This document shows, piece by piece, positions 46,895 to 56,788 of a stretch of DNA of 64,000 bases. The position numbers and the translations under genes were made by a program. The notes beneath the pieces are model-generated. The model did not search any database and was not told the DNA's origin. It was given only the letters and a program-made list of their open reading frames with translations. Source of the DNA: Paenibacillus spongiae (lineage in GTDB: Bacteria; Bacillota; Bacilli; Paenibacillales; Paenibacillaceae); NCBI RefSeq assembly GCF_024734895.1, contig NZ_CP091430.1, positions 930,001-994,000 of the forward strand. Reading direction: 5' to 3'. Every line of letters begins with the position of its first letter. The first letter of the stretch is position 1.

Positions 46895-48701
46895 AGATGT
46901 TGACCTCACTTTCGCTGCGGATGATGGGCAGGATCAGAGTAATCTGTGTTCCCAGCCCTTGCTCGCTGTTGATATTCATCGTATAGGGGCCGCCGAAATA
47001 CAATTGCATGCGGGCATATACATTGGCCAGCCCAATGCTTTTCTTGGATCTCGACGCATAGGACGTGCTGTTCTGGAATTGCAGCATCAGCTGCTGCAGG
47101 CGTTCCGGGGACATACCGAGGCCATCGTCGGCAACCTGAACCTTTACATAATCCGACTCTCTCCAAATCGTAACGCTCAGTTTGCCTTTCCCCTGTTTCA
47201 TTTCCAGACCATGATAGAAGGCGTTTTCGATAAGCGGCTGAATCAGGATTTTGGGCAAATACCAATCCAGAATTTCATCCTCGACGTCAACGGTCATTTC
47301 AAACCGTGTAGCATAGCGGCTTTCTTGAATATAGAAATAATTGGTTAAATACTCCGTTTCCTCGCGAAAGGTAATGAAGCCATTGCCTTGAAAAACAGAA
47401 GATTTCACCAGCTTGCCTAAAGCGGTAATCATGTCGACGGTCGAGTCGGCTTCATCGATTTCCGCCTTCATCTTGATCATTTCGAGCGTATTAAATAGAA
47501 AATGAGGATTGATTTGCGACTTTAATGCCTGCAGCTCGCTCTCCTTGCGGACAATTTCGGCCTGGTAAAGATTGCGGATCGTCTCATCCAGTTTCCGGCT
47601 CATTTGAATAACGCTCCTGATCAAATGACCGATCTCATTGCGCGGCGGGTTGACATATTCGATTTGAAAATCTTCCGTTTCCACCCGTTTGATAAGCGCG
47701 ATGAGGCGGTAGATCGGCTTGGTGATCTGATAGGAGATCCCGGTAGAAATAAGAATGGCGCAAATAATGCAAATGATTCCGAGCAGGATCATGGAATTGC
47801 GCACGCTGACGATGCCGGACACGATTTGATCCACGGGCACGTACCCGACAACCGTCCAGCCGTATCCGCCGACTTTGCTGTAGACCACGATATTCTTTTG
47901 CTTCCCGATGTTCATCATTTGCTGCCCCTGCTTGTCGGCGGGTATGGCGGGGAGATTGGCCAGGAGCTGTTCATCTACGGAATGATTGGCATAGACGACC
48001 TGCTTGGCGCTGTCCATGATGAAGTAGGAGCTGTTCTTGTCGCGGTTGACCAGATCCATCATTTTTTGGATATCGTCAAGCTTGAAATCAACCTCGAAAT
48101 AACCGGCGTACTCCAGCATCGTCGTCGATTTGTATATTTTGCGTACCAAGGAGAAGACTTTCTGCTCGTCATGGATATCGTTGTAATAATTGACGATCGG
48201 CTTATGAAGACTGAGGAAAACGGTGTTGCTGCCGGATTGGCTGAACGTTTCGTACCATGGCATCATATCCACGGTGAAATCGGGCGGGAGATAACCTTGA
48301 CTATAGATCCGCTTCATTCCTGTGCCCGGTACGCCGAAATAATAGATCTCCTCCACGCTGTCCCGCTGGGACTGCCAGAAGCTGAAATTTTTCTCGATGA
48401 TCTCTTTCATGTCCATCTCAGACAAGGAATTGGAGGGCTGCATGATCGTCAGCATATCCAGCAGCTCTTGGTTGTGATAGGGCATGAGGGTGAATCTTTC
48501 CAGCTCGTGAATATACATTTCAATGCTGGAAGCCGTGCTGACCGCCACCTGTTCGGCGAAATCGCTTACTTTCTTCTCCATGGCCTGGCTGTATAAATGA
48601 TAGGCTCCAAAGCCGAGAGTGGATAGCGGCAGCACGATAAAGATCATATACGTCATAATGAGCTTCTGTTTGAAGGTAATGAAAGTTTTCACCGATATCA
48701 T
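46872..48701 (-). CDS. Sensor histidine kinase (YesM family)
   Basis: A 609-aa membrane kinase with an N-terminal membrane segment, an extracellular dCache-like sensor, a second membrane segment (GIICIICAILISTGISYQI), a HAMP domain, the His-kinase motif LKSQINPHFLFNTLE and an HATPase domain (ENAFYHG, DDGLGM). ATG 48701 has a poor RBS position; GTG 48692 (nine bases after GGATGG) may be the true start. Pairs with the overlapping YesN-type regulator to sense an extracellular sugar. Confidence 0.92.
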   Translation of the reverse strand: MISVKTFITFKQKLIMTYMIFIVLPLSTLGFGAYHLYSQAMEKKVSDFAEQVAVSTASSIEMYIHELERFTLMPYHNQELLDMLTIMQPSNSLSEMDMKEIIEKNFSFWQSQRDSVEEIYYFGVPGTGMKRIYSQGYLPPDFTVDMMPWYETFSQSGSNTVFLSLHKPIVNYYNDIHDEQKVFSLVRKIYKSTTMLEYAGYFEVDFKLDDIQKMMDLVNRDKNSSYFIMDSAKQVVYANHSVDEQLLANLPAIPADKQGQQMMNIGKQKNIVVYSKVGGYGWTVVGYVPVDQIVSGIVSVRNSMILLGIICIICAILISTGISYQITKPIYRLIALIKRVETEDFQIEYVNPPRNEIGHLIRSVIQMSRKLDETIRNLYQAEIVRKESELQALKSQINPHFLFNTLEMIKMKAEIDEADSTVDMITALGKLVKSSVFQGNGFITFREETEYLTNYFYIQESRYATRFEMTVDVEDEILDWYLPKILIQPLIENAFYHGLEMKQGKGKLSVTIWRESDYVKVQVADDGLGMSPERLQQLMLQFQNSTSYASRSKKSIGLANVYARMQLYFGGPYTMNINSEQGLGTQITLILPIIRSESEVNIYVSRHNR

Positions 48702-48800
48702 CCATCCAATGCGATTATTTTCAACATCATAACATAGAACCAATCCATGCAAGAACAAGCCATTTATGGCAACCCCCTCTGCCGGCCGTTCGTTTTTCCA

Positions 48801-48829
48801 TTGACTGAATGTTCAGTTTTAAATAAAAT
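48801..48829 (+). promoter_or_regulatory. Promoter with overlapping TetR-type operator
   Basis: TTGACT (48801-48806) and TAAAAT (48824-48829) are 17 bp apart. The inverted repeat ACTGAATGTTCAGT (48804-48817) overlaps the -35 region, fitting repression by the TetR encoded as second gene of this operon. Confidence 0.7.
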
Positions 48830-48871
48830 AGAGTCAAGAAATTCCAAATTTTGTTGAGAGGAGCTTGTGAT

Positions 48872-49636
48872 ATGGACTTATACTACGGTACTCAGGGAAG
48901 TGGGCCGGCAGTCGTCATGATTCACAGTCCCGGCGTCGACTCCAGGGAATGGAAGGGGCTTGCGCCGCTGCTCGCGAAGTCCAATCAAGTCGTCACCTAT
49001 GACGGCAGGGGGATGGGGGAATCTCCCGCACCGCAGGAGCCGATGGATCCCGTCTCGGATCTGCTCGGGCTGCTCCAGCACTTGCAGCTGAACCGGGTTA
49101 CACTTATCGGCCACTCCATGGGCGGGGAGCTGGCCCTGAATTTCGCGCTTGCCCATCCGGACATGGTCGAGCGATTGATCGTTATTGCGCCTTCCCTGAC
49201 CGGGTATCCGTATTCGCAGGCGTTTCTCGAGTGGATGGGGGCTGTAAATGCGCTTGCTCCAGATATCGGTAAAATGGTAGAGTTTTCGTTGGAAGGCCCC
49301 AATTACCGAACCGTAATGGCGAGCGAACACCGCGACTTTCTGATTGACCTGCATAGTCATTACATGACAAGAGTCTTTACGGAATGGCGAAGCTTCGAGG
49401 TCATATGGCCGCAGCCTCCGGCGATCGAGCGGCTGGAGCAAGTGGCCGCGCCAACGCTTTTTATTCACGGAACGGTGGAATGGGGCGATATGCTGGGCGT
49501 CGCCAAGGAATTCGAGCGCGTGCCGTCCGTGCAATTTGACAAGGTGGAAGGTGCGGATCATATGATCACGATGACGCACGCCTCGAAGCTCGCCTCCATT
49601 ATTCAACGCTTTCTGGATTCGAATCGGGAGGAGTGA
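48872..49636 (+). CDS. Alpha/beta hydrolase
   Basis: A 254-aa cytosolic alpha/beta-hydrolase. The nucleophile elbow is GHSMGGE (Ser about residue 84), the oxyanion region HSPGVDSREW, and the catalytic His lies in GADHMI. The substrate is unknown. ATG 48872 with GAGAGGAG upstream; the frame extension to 48851 overlaps the RBS. First gene of an operon with the TetR gene seven bases downstream. Confidence 0.88.
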   Translation: MDLYYGTQGSGPAVVMIHSPGVDSREWKGLAPLLAKSNQVVTYDGRGMGESPAPQEPMDPVSDLLGLLQHLQLNRVTLIGHSMGGELALNFALAHPDMVERLIVIAPSLTGYPYSQAFLEWMGAVNALAPDIGKMVEFSLEGPNYRTVMASEHRDFLIDLHSHYMTRVFTEWRSFEVIWPQPPAIERLEQVAAPTLFIHGTVEWGDMLGVAKEFERVPSVQFDKVEGADHMITMTHASKLASIIQRFLDSNREE

Positions 49637-49643
49637 ACCATAA

Positions 49644-50222
49644 ATGCCGCGCAGCCGGGAAGAGAATGAAAGGATTCGCCAATTGGCCATGGACAATATC
49701 GGTACCGCAGCCATGGAATGCTTCCTTGAACGAGGGTATCATGCCACATCCATCGATGATATCGCCAGGAGAGCGGGCGTATCCAAAGGACTGCTGTACA
49801 ATTACTATCAAGGGAAAGAAGGCCTTCTGGCCGAGATCGTTCGGGCCCGGGTGGACGAGATTGTAGGCGTGATGGAAGCGGCTTACGCGCTTGACTCGCC
49901 GAGAGACCAGCTGCTGCAAATTATCGAAGGGGCGCTGGGGTATATCGTACAGAATCCCAAGGCGTACCGCTTCTTCCTGCATCTTCAGACGCATCCGGAG
50001 GAAGACGCGGTGCTTTCCAAGTACAGCCAAATGCTGAATCAGGAAATGTCCAGGCAATATGAGCTTCAATGCGGCATCTTCGAGCGCATGCAGGTTGTGG
50101 ATCAGAAGCTTCGCTCCTTGTACTTTTCCTCGGCACTGCATGGCGTGATGCTTCTGCTGTCGATCTATCCGGATTATCCGGTCGCGGCAGTGAAGGAGCA
50201 AATGATTCGGGATTTTTGTTAG
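49644..50222 (+). CDS. TetR/AcrR-family transcriptional regulator
   Basis: A 192-aa regulator with an N-terminal HTH (AMECFLERGYHATSIDDIARRAG, split as the usual TetR helices; then VSKGLLYNYYQGKEGL) and a helical ligand-binding domain. ATG 49644 with GGGAGGAG. Probably represses its own operon through the operator at 48804. Confidence 0.92.
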   Translation: MPRSREENERIRQLAMDNIGTAAMECFLERGYHATSIDDIARRAGVSKGLLYNYYQGKEGLLAEIVRARVDEIVGVMEAAYALDSPRDQLLQIIEGALGYIVQNPKAYRFFLHLQTHPEEDAVLSKYSQMLNQEMSRQYELQCGIFERMQVVDQKLRSLYFSSALHGVMLLLSIYPDYPVAAVKEQMIRDFC

Positions 50223-50445
50223 GAAAATGCGATAAAGCGCAGCCGGCGCATGGCAGGATGCCGGAGGCAGCAGCGTATAGCGGCCGGATGGTAGGGACGC
50301 CGGTTGCGATTATTTTCGACAAATAGGCCTTAAGTTGGAATAGATTGGGTCGTAATAGCTACTTAATCGGGATAATATTCCCTATCATCCCTCCCAAGAA
50401 TTTGGTTAATATAAGAAAGAATACAAATCTTGGGAGGACGAGTAA

Positions 50446-51348
50446 TTGAAGAAGTTGACAGCAGGACTATTGGCAGCCATCCTGGCACTGGGTCTTACCG
50501 CTTGCGGTTCGAAGGAGCCGGTCGAATCGAACGCAGGTAACGGCAACAAAGGCGGCAACGCCGAGCAGACGACCGGAGCCGGCGGCAACTCAGCTAACGC
50601 GAACAAAGAGACGGGATCGCTCCCTACGGTAGATGAACTCATTTCGAAAACGACAGATGCAAGCATAGCGCTTAAGAGCTTCTCGATGGATGCCGCGATT
50701 AACCAGAACATTACGATGGCGCAGGGCGATCAGAAGCAGGAACAGAAGATCGACATGAAGATGAAGACGGATATCATCAAGGAGCCAATGGCAATCTATC
50801 AAGAGATCCAGATGCAAATGCCGGATCAGCAGGGCAACCAGACTATCACGCAGTACATCACGGAAGATGGCATCTATTCGGGAACGAACGGAAGCTGGGT
50901 GAAGCTGCCGAATGAAATGAAAGATCAAATGATGGCCAGCCTGTCCGGCTCGATGAAGCCGGAAGCCCAGCTGGAGCAGTTCAAGACGATCGCCAAAGAT
51001 ATGAAAATTACGGAAGAGGGCAGCGAATACGTGATGTCGGCCGACCTGTCCGGAGACAGCATGAAGGAGATGGCCAAATCGCTGATGAGCCAATCCGGCG
51101 GCGCCAACGAGCAAGTGGCGGCTATGCTGGATGCGATGAACATCAAGAACATCAAAATTACGTATGGCGTAAACAAAGAGACCTATCTGCCTACCAAATC
51201 CGATGTGAGCATGACGATGGATATGGAGCAGGAAGGCCAGAGCATCTCGCTTGATATGGTGATGACCAGCACGTTCTCCAAGCACAACGAGGTCGCCGAG
51301 ATCAAAGTGCCGGAAGAAGCTCTCAACGCTCCAAGCGCCGCTCAATAA
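50446..51348 (+). CDS. Lipoprotein of the DUF6612/LolA-like type
   Basis: A 300-aa secreted lipoprotein. The signal peptide ends in the lipobox LTAC (about residue 20), followed by a Gly/Asn-rich linker (about 25-57) and a beta-rich domain with many Met, Gln and Asp residues, as in Bacillus lipoproteins classed near DUF6612. Family naming is from memory and function is unknown. TTG start at 50446 with GGGAGGA. Monocistronic, ending in a strong terminator. Confidence 0.75.
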   Translation: MKKLTAGLLAAILALGLTACGSKEPVESNAGNGNKGGNAEQTTGAGGNSANANKETGSLPTVDELISKTTDASIALKSFSMDAAINQNITMAQGDQKQEQKIDMKMKTDIIKEPMAIYQEIQMQMPDQQGNQTITQYITEDGIYSGTNGSWVKLPNEMKDQMMASLSGSMKPEAQLEQFKTIAKDMKITEEGSEYVMSADLSGDSMKEMAKSLMSQSGGANEQVAAMLDAMNIKNIKITYGVNKETYLPTKSDVSMTMDMEQEGQSISLDMVMTSTFSKHNEVAEIKVPEEALNAPSAAQ

Positions 51349-51396
51349 ACAAGGTTAAAAAACCGGATCCGCCGTTGGATTCGGCCGGATTGATGA

Positions 51397-51428
51397 CATA
51401 GCCCCCTTTTTTAGGGGGCTATGTTTTA
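51397..51428 (+). terminator. Intrinsic terminator of the lipoprotein gene
   Basis: CATAGCCCCC / AGGGGGCTATG with a T-rich loop and TTTT tail. Confidence 0.88.
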
Positions 51429-51474
51429 TTTGATTATTCCAAAGCGCTGCAGGAATTGGTATTTAGCGCAAGAA

Positions 51475-51528
51475 AAAGAAGATCGTTAGTCTCCTGCCTG
51501 CTTGGTCAGGAGATTAACGATCTTCTTT
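51475..51528 (-). terminator. Very long, nearly perfect hairpin terminator
   Basis: Arms of about 22 bases (GAAGATCGTTAGTCTCCTG / CAGGAGATTAACGATCTTC) around a nine-base loop, with TTTTT on the minus side. Serves the small minus-strand gene at 51579. Confidence 0.8.
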
Positions 51529-51578
51529 GTGCTCTGGCCGCGATTATGCCGTGGCTTTCTTACGGTCGTTCCCGAGAT

Positions 51579-51767
51579 TTACTCCGCGTATTTCCTAAGC
51601 AGCTCTTCCGTTGTAACGGGGGCAGCCTCCTCCTTCTTAAGGATGTTCTTCTCTTCCCAGCAAGCGATGCATTTGCTTTCGGTATCGCTTAGACATAGAT
51701 GTGCATCCTGACAGGTATAGCAGTATTTCAGGTAGTTCAAGGTAAACGTGCGAGGGTTATATTCCAT
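51579..51767 (-). CDS. Small Cys-rich protein, probably metal-binding
   Basis: A 62-aa protein with C-YTC, C-LSDTESKC and C-IACW-type spacing (CYTCQDAHLC then CIAC), suggesting a zinc-ribbon-like site. The C-terminal half is charged and helical. ATG 51767 has GGAG nine bases upstream; the longer in-frame reading to 51827 is less likely. Not recognised further. Confidence 0.65.
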   Translation of the reverse strand: MEYNPRTFTLNYLKYCYTCQDAHLCLSDTESKCIACWEEKNILKKEEAAPVTTEELLRKYAE

Positions 51768-51999
51768 AATGCACACTCCCATCATTTGTTCATGCCTTAA
51801 GTGTAAGCGATGACGTGATAAAATCATGTGATTGATTTCACATTTTAAGAGGGAATGAGAATTAACTTGTAGAAAATTCCGTTAATGAGCTTTAGTTTAT
51901 TAGGAAAGACATATGTCCTCCGCTAAGGAAGGAACTTCCTGCTGCCGGCCGAATAAGTAGATATAGGCGATTAGAACTACATGACTAAGGAGCATCAGC

Positions 52000-52950
52000 A
52001 TGATCGACAAAGTGATCCGAATTTTCAACATGATTAACGCCATTCAATCCAACCCGGGAATATCCGCCGCCGACCTCGCGCTGAAGTGCAATGTGACCAC
52101 GCGGACGATCTACCGGGATTTGGATATTCTGAGCCTGATCGCCCCGGTAACCAATGAAGGCCGTGGGACGGGCTACCGCTTTATGGGCAAATTCTTTCTC
52201 TATCCGCTTAACTTCTCCGAGCAGGAGGCGCTGGTCTTCTCGCTGCTGCCCTCGGTGCTGGACAAGGACAAGCTGCCGCCCGGCTTCGATACGGCCTACG
52301 ATAAGGTCATGGCGACGCACTTGAAGGAGAAAGCCAGGCAGAACAGCATTATCGAGAACATTGCGGACATCATCCAGATGGGAACGCCGGCCTACCGCAA
52401 AGAAAGCGAAAACTTCCTGCAGCCGATCATCCAGGCGATTCTGGAGCAGCAATCGATCGATACGGTCTATCACACGCAGTCAAGGGATGAAACGACGCAG
52501 CGGAGAGTCGACCCCTACTATCTTGTGCCCCGCGATCAGCGGTTCTATCTCATTGGTTACTGCCATTCGGCGCAAGCCATCCGTACGTTCCGGATCAGTC
52601 GGTTCCTGCAGGTGGCGATGACCGGAGAGTCCTTCGACAAGGGTGAATTCAATATTAAGCAATATTTGAAGAACACATGGTCCATCGACCGCGGCGACAA
52701 GAATGTGACGTTCAAGGTGCGCTTCAGTCCCGAAGCGGCACGGTACATAAAGGAAGAGGAGCTGTTCGTGCATCCCCGGATGAAGGATCAGAAGGACGGC
52801 AGCTTATTGTTCGAGGTCACCGTCAACAACGAGAAGGAGTTCATTCAGTGGATTCTCCGGTACGGGCCGAACGCGGAAATTTTGGAGCCCAAGTCGGTAA
52901 GAGAGGGCTTAAAGCAGCAGCTAAGCCAATGGATGGAGCTGTATCAGTAG
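52000..52950 (+). CDS. WYL-domain transcriptional regulator (YafY family)
   Basis: A 316-aa regulator with an N-terminal HTH (about 1-60: ISAADLALKCNVTTRTIYRDL) and a WYL domain (about 145-225: VDPYYLVPRDQRFYLIGYC, then IRTFRISRF), followed by a WCX-like C terminus. WYL proteins sense ligands or nucleic acids, and some regulate defence or DNA repair. ATG 52000 with AAGGAG. Monocistronic. Confidence 0.9.
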   Translation: MIDKVIRIFNMINAIQSNPGISAADLALKCNVTTRTIYRDLDILSLIAPVTNEGRGTGYRFMGKFFLYPLNFSEQEALVFSLLPSVLDKDKLPPGFDTAYDKVMATHLKEKARQNSIIENIADIIQMGTPAYRKESENFLQPIIQAILEQQSIDTVYHTQSRDETTQRRVDPYYLVPRDQRFYLIGYCHSAQAIRTFRISRFLQVAMTGESFDKGEFNIKQYLKNTWSIDRGDKNVTFKVRFSPEAARYIKEEELFVHPRMKDQKDGSLLFEVTVNNEKEFIQWILRYGPNAEILEPKSVREGLKQQLSQWMELYQ

Positions 52951-52988
52951 CGGCTGCAGCCGGATCCGGGCATTATACTGAAGCACGG

Positions 52989-53031
52989 GCGTACACGATG
53001 CGAAGAATAACGTATCGGGTACGCTTTTTTT
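52989..53031 (+). terminator. Intrinsic terminator of the WYL gene
   Basis: GCGTAC-A-CGAT / ATCG-G-GTACGC stem followed by seven Ts. Confidence 0.85.
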
Positions 53032-53186
53032 CATGCGGGGATTCGCCCTCTGCTCATTCGTGCACGAACGTACATTCGCTGACAATCAGACGTCTACCGG
53101 TTTCGTTAAAGTATATCTATGGGAAGGAACCGTAAATCCTGTGTCGCCGACAAGCCATTAAGAATGTCTACGGGGAGGAACTTGTG

Positions 53187-54275
53187 ATGAATCCAATGAA
53201 CAAAGCCGTCTCAGCCGCCCATGCATGGAGCAGTCCCTATTTGCCGATTGGAGGTGCGGAGAAGGTTTATCTCCTTATCGAGGCAGCAGGGAAAGCGGCA
53301 CTGTCTTCAGCCCGCGCCCAGCTCAATCTCTCCCTGGTGCTGGACCGCAGCGAATCGATGTCCGGGCAGCCGCTTGCTTACAGCAAGCAGGCCTGCCAAT
53401 TCATAACGGATCTCATGGAGGATGGAGATTCACTCAGCATGGTCGCATTCGACCAAGAGGCGGTGACGGTATTCCCTCCCGGGACGACCAGGAACAAGGC
53501 TGGAATGAAAAGGATGATCGAAGCCATCGACGCGGGACGAAGCACCAATCTGAGCGGAGGCTTGATCGAAGGCGTAAGGCATGTGCGCAAAGGATTGAAG
53601 GACAGCACGGTGAATCGCGTCATTCTGCTGTCCGACGGGCATGCCAATGCCGGCATTACCGACCGCGAGGAGCTGTCGGCGATCGCCCAGATCTATCACG
53701 CTGCCGGTATCGGCATTACGACGATAGGGGCAGGAAGCGGCTTGGAAGAGAGTTTTATGGAAGCGGTCGCCGAGAGCGGCGGAGGGAATTTCTACTACAT
53801 TCGTCAGCCTGACGATATTCCGGCTATTCTCGAGCAAGAGCTGGAAGGGCTGCTCCGCCTCGTTGCCCGGAATGTAACGCTCACTCTGCATCCTTCCGAT
53901 GCCGTGCGGATTACGGGGATTTTTGGTTATCGAAGCGAGGAGCGATTGGGTGAGCATACCGTACGATTAGGGGACATGGCCGCCGGCGAGAGCAAGCAAG
54001 TCCTGATAGAGCTTGCCGTTCAACCGCGCAAGGCAGGTACGCACGCATTGCTGCTCGTGAATTGCGAGTATGCCGATATAACGAGCGGGGCAGCAGCAAG
54101 CTCTCACTACTGGGAAGTAACGGCTTCGTTCACGGCGGACAGCGCTTTGCTAGGCCATCCGGGCGATGCGAAGGTGCTGAAGCACATGGAGCTGATGGAG
54201 TCGGCCCGCAAATGCGTGAAGAACAGATCAGAATTAAGGAAGAGATGCGCGAAGAAGCAAAGGCGTTACCCGTGA
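53187..54275 (+). pseudogene. vWA-domain protein, frameshifted and C-terminally truncated
   Basis: A 362-aa reading with a von Willebrand A domain whose MIDAS motif DRSES (LVLDRSESMSG), STNLSGG and LLSDGHA are intact. From about 54212 the expected helical tail (MREEQIRIKEEMREEAKA) is found only in the next frame, consistent with loss of one base in AAAATG. The open frame ends in a basic run and a stop at 54275; the rest of the gene is missing where low-GC DNA begins. Start ATG 53187 with GGGGAGGA (GTG 53184 is an alternative). Confidence 0.75.
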
Positions 54276-54589
54276 ATGAAGTTGTATACGGCATAAGCAG
54301 CGGTCGGAGAGAAGGCTTCACATGGGTGTGGAAAACAGATCGGTTAGGGCGACACCGCCGTTCCATTAGCTCGAGCGCGCCGATTTCAATGATTTCGGAC
54401 TGTCCGAGCGTCTTTGCTTTACAGTGGATTCAAGATCGTATACGATGTACTTCTTCATCCGTCCTTGCCCCTCTCGTTATCTACTGGGACCAGTGTAACG
54501 CAGGTGAGGTGACAATTAGTTGTCAGAAACGTGCGTTCACTATTGTCGATCGGATGGATCTTTATTTAATAGAAAAGGGATGTGGCACA
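54276..54589. other. Junction region between vWA remnant and Z1 gene
   Basis: About 314 bp without a convincing gene. The plus-strand frame of the Z1 ORF stays open through it, but its translation is unlike a protein and lacks a start with RBS. Composition shifts from GC-rich to AT-richer across it. Confidence 0.5.
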
Positions 54590-56749
54590 GTGATACAGAC
54601 TTTGAACCTTCAGGGGCCATTTTTTACATACCTGAATACCCAGAACAAGTACTCCAAGGAAATGCAGGAATGCATGGAGCGTACGGTTCAGAAACTATCG
54701 GATACACAAACAACGTTGGACCGCCCGGGCATGCTGCTTGGGAAAATTCAGTCAGGCAAGACAAGAACATTCTTAGGCGTCATGTCATTAGCTTACGATA
54801 ATCATTATGATGTGGTAATCGTATTGACGAAGGGAACTAAAGCTCTGGCTCAGCAGACATTGGAACGATTGAAATCCGAGTTCGGCGAACTGAACGAACG
54901 GGATCTTATTCAAATATTCGATATCATGGTTATGCCGACGTTAACTCGTTATGAGATCAATCAGAAGCTCGTATTTGTCGTGAAGAAAGAAATGAAGAAC
55001 ATGATAAGACTGCATAAGGCTTTCTTCGAAGATTACCCGGAGTTAGCGAATAAAAAAATTTTAATCATCGATGACGAAGCTGACTTTGCAAGCATTGGTT
55101 TTGCCAAAACAAAAGAAGATCGTCTCGATATTAAGAAAATTGCTGGGAAAATTGATGAATTTCGCCAACAGGCACCTAATAGCAGCTTTCTTCAAGTAAC
55201 GGCAACTCCATATTCCTTATATCTGCAGCCGGAGGACATGATCGTTGACTCGATTGTGTTCAAACCGATCAAACCGGCTTTCACGGAGCTTGTTCCTATC
55301 CATGATAAATATATTGGAGGGGAATACTACTTTCAGGAAAGCGAAGTGGAAGGTACTGTTCCCTATCATCTATTCGAAGAAGTTCCGGAAGAAGAGCTTG
55401 CAGTCTTAAAGAAGCCGGATCGTAGAGTGTTTAAAATTGAGGAGAGTTTATTTAGCCGCAAAATCGCCTCGCTTCGCAGCGCTATTGTAAATTTCATAGT
55501 AGGCGGGTGCATCCGGCGCATTCAGGACCGTGATGATAGGAACGTGCCGAAAAAATTCAGCTTCATCATCCATACGGAACAAGGCAAAGCCGCGCATGTA
55601 TGGCAGGAGAGTATCATTGAAACGATTGTAGAGAAGCTAACCGATGAAGCTGGAGAAAACACGGACACTTTCCGTCGACTGATAGAAGAAGCCTATAAGA
55701 ATTTGAAAGCCTCGATACGACGATCAGATTTGACAATACCAGCGTTTGAATTGGTCATGGAAGAAACGCGGCATGCTCTAAATGGCGGTTATATTATGAT
55801 CACGAAAGTGAATTCAGAGAAAGATGTTAACGAGTTATTGGATCAATCCGGACAGCTGAAGCTGCGAACCCCGCTGAACATCTTTATCGGTGGGCAGATC
55901 TTGGACCGTGGAATTACGATTGGGAATCTCATTGGTTTCTACTATGGCAGACGCCCGAAAACCTTTCAACAGGACACCGTGCTTCAGCATTCCCGCATGT
56001 ACGGAGCGAGACCACTGGAGGATTTGACGGTTACGCGTTTCTATACAACCCCGGATATCTATACGGTTATGCAGCGCATTCATGAGTTTGATTCCGCACT
56101 TAGGGAAGCATTCGAGAAAGGTCATCACGACAACGGCGTTATCTTTGTGCAGAAGGATGCATCAAGCCAAATTATTCCGTGTTCTCCAAACAAGATTCTA
56201 TTAGCGGATACGACGACCTTGAAACCAGCCTCTCGCCTTCTGCCGATTGGATTTAATATTCGGGCGAAAACACATCTTCAGAAGCCGGTCGCTGCAATCG
56301 ATCAGATGATTTCAAAATATTGCAGTGACAGTAGTAATACGCCGGATGCCTTCTTGATGGATTCAACTGATGTGATCACAATCATCAATAAAATAGCAGA
56401 CACATTTGCAGAGGGACACTCTTGGAATAAAGCCGCATTTATTGCTAGTTTGGAGTATCTTGCGAATCTTACTAAGGACAATGAAAGGAAGGGGAAGGTA
56501 TGGACGATTGTAAGGCGCAATCGTGACATTGCCAGACAGAAGAATGATGGGCGAACAGAGAATTCACCAGATTCTTATCAAGAGAAGGGTCTTGCGAAAA
56601 AGCTTGCTGCTGATATCCCTGCAATTATTCTGCTAAAACAAAATGGTACTGCCGGGGGCTGGAATGGAAATCCATTTTACTGGCCCGTTCTAGTTGCGCC
56701 GCGGCAAATGCAAACCGTTGTGTTTGCAAATCATTTGTATGGAGATTGA
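54590..56749 (+). CDS. Z1-domain protein with helicase-like ATPase motifs
   Basis: A 719-aa protein. Motifs are Walker A-like GKIQSGKT (51-58), Walker B-like LIIDDEAD (158-165), SF2 motif III-like TATP (204-207), GGQILDRGITI (434-443) and QHSRMYGAR (466-474). The order matches Z1-domain proteins, which are related to superfamily 2 helicases and occur in MutL-Z1-type defence loci. No MutL, AIPR or methyltransferase partner is present. GTG 54590 follows AAAAGGGA; the upstream open frame is not credible. Lower GC than both neighbours indicates transfer. A defence role is inference. Confidence 0.78.
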   Translation: MIQTLNLQGPFFTYLNTQNKYSKEMQECMERTVQKLSDTQTTLDRPGMLLGKIQSGKTRTFLGVMSLAYDNHYDVVIVLTKGTKALAQQTLERLKSEFGELNERDLIQIFDIMVMPTLTRYEINQKLVFVVKKEMKNMIRLHKAFFEDYPELANKKILIIDDEADFASIGFAKTKEDRLDIKKIAGKIDEFRQQAPNSSFLQVTATPYSLYLQPEDMIVDSIVFKPIKPAFTELVPIHDKYIGGEYYFQESEVEGTVPYHLFEEVPEEELAVLKKPDRRVFKIEESLFSRKIASLRSAIVNFIVGGCIRRIQDRDDRNVPKKFSFIIHTEQGKAAHVWQESIIETIVEKLTDEAGENTDTFRRLIEEAYKNLKASIRRSDLTIPAFELVMEETRHALNGGYIMITKVNSEKDVNELLDQSGQLKLRTPLNIFIGGQILDRGITIGNLIGFYYGRRPKTFQQDTVLQHSRMYGARPLEDLTVTRFYTTPDIYTVMQRIHEFDSALREAFEKGHHDNGVIFVQKDASSQIIPCSPNKILLADTTTLKPASRLLPIGFNIRAKTHLQKPVAAIDQMISKYCSDSSNTPDAFLMDSTDVITIINKIADTFAEGHSWNKAAFIASLEYLANLTKDNERKGKVWTIVRRNRDIARQKNDGRTENSPDSYQEKGLAKKLAADIPAIILLKQNGTAGGWNGNPFYWPVLVAPRQMQTVVFANHLYGD

Positions 56750-56788
56750 TACCCCCTCTCTACCTATGTGTAGAAAATAACACCAAAG

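Noticed and set aside
54062..54589. N-terminal 176 codons of the long open frame reaching the Z1 gene
   Set aside because: No start with an RBS; its beginning is the vWA tail in another frame and the rest is not protein-like. GTG 54590 fits better.
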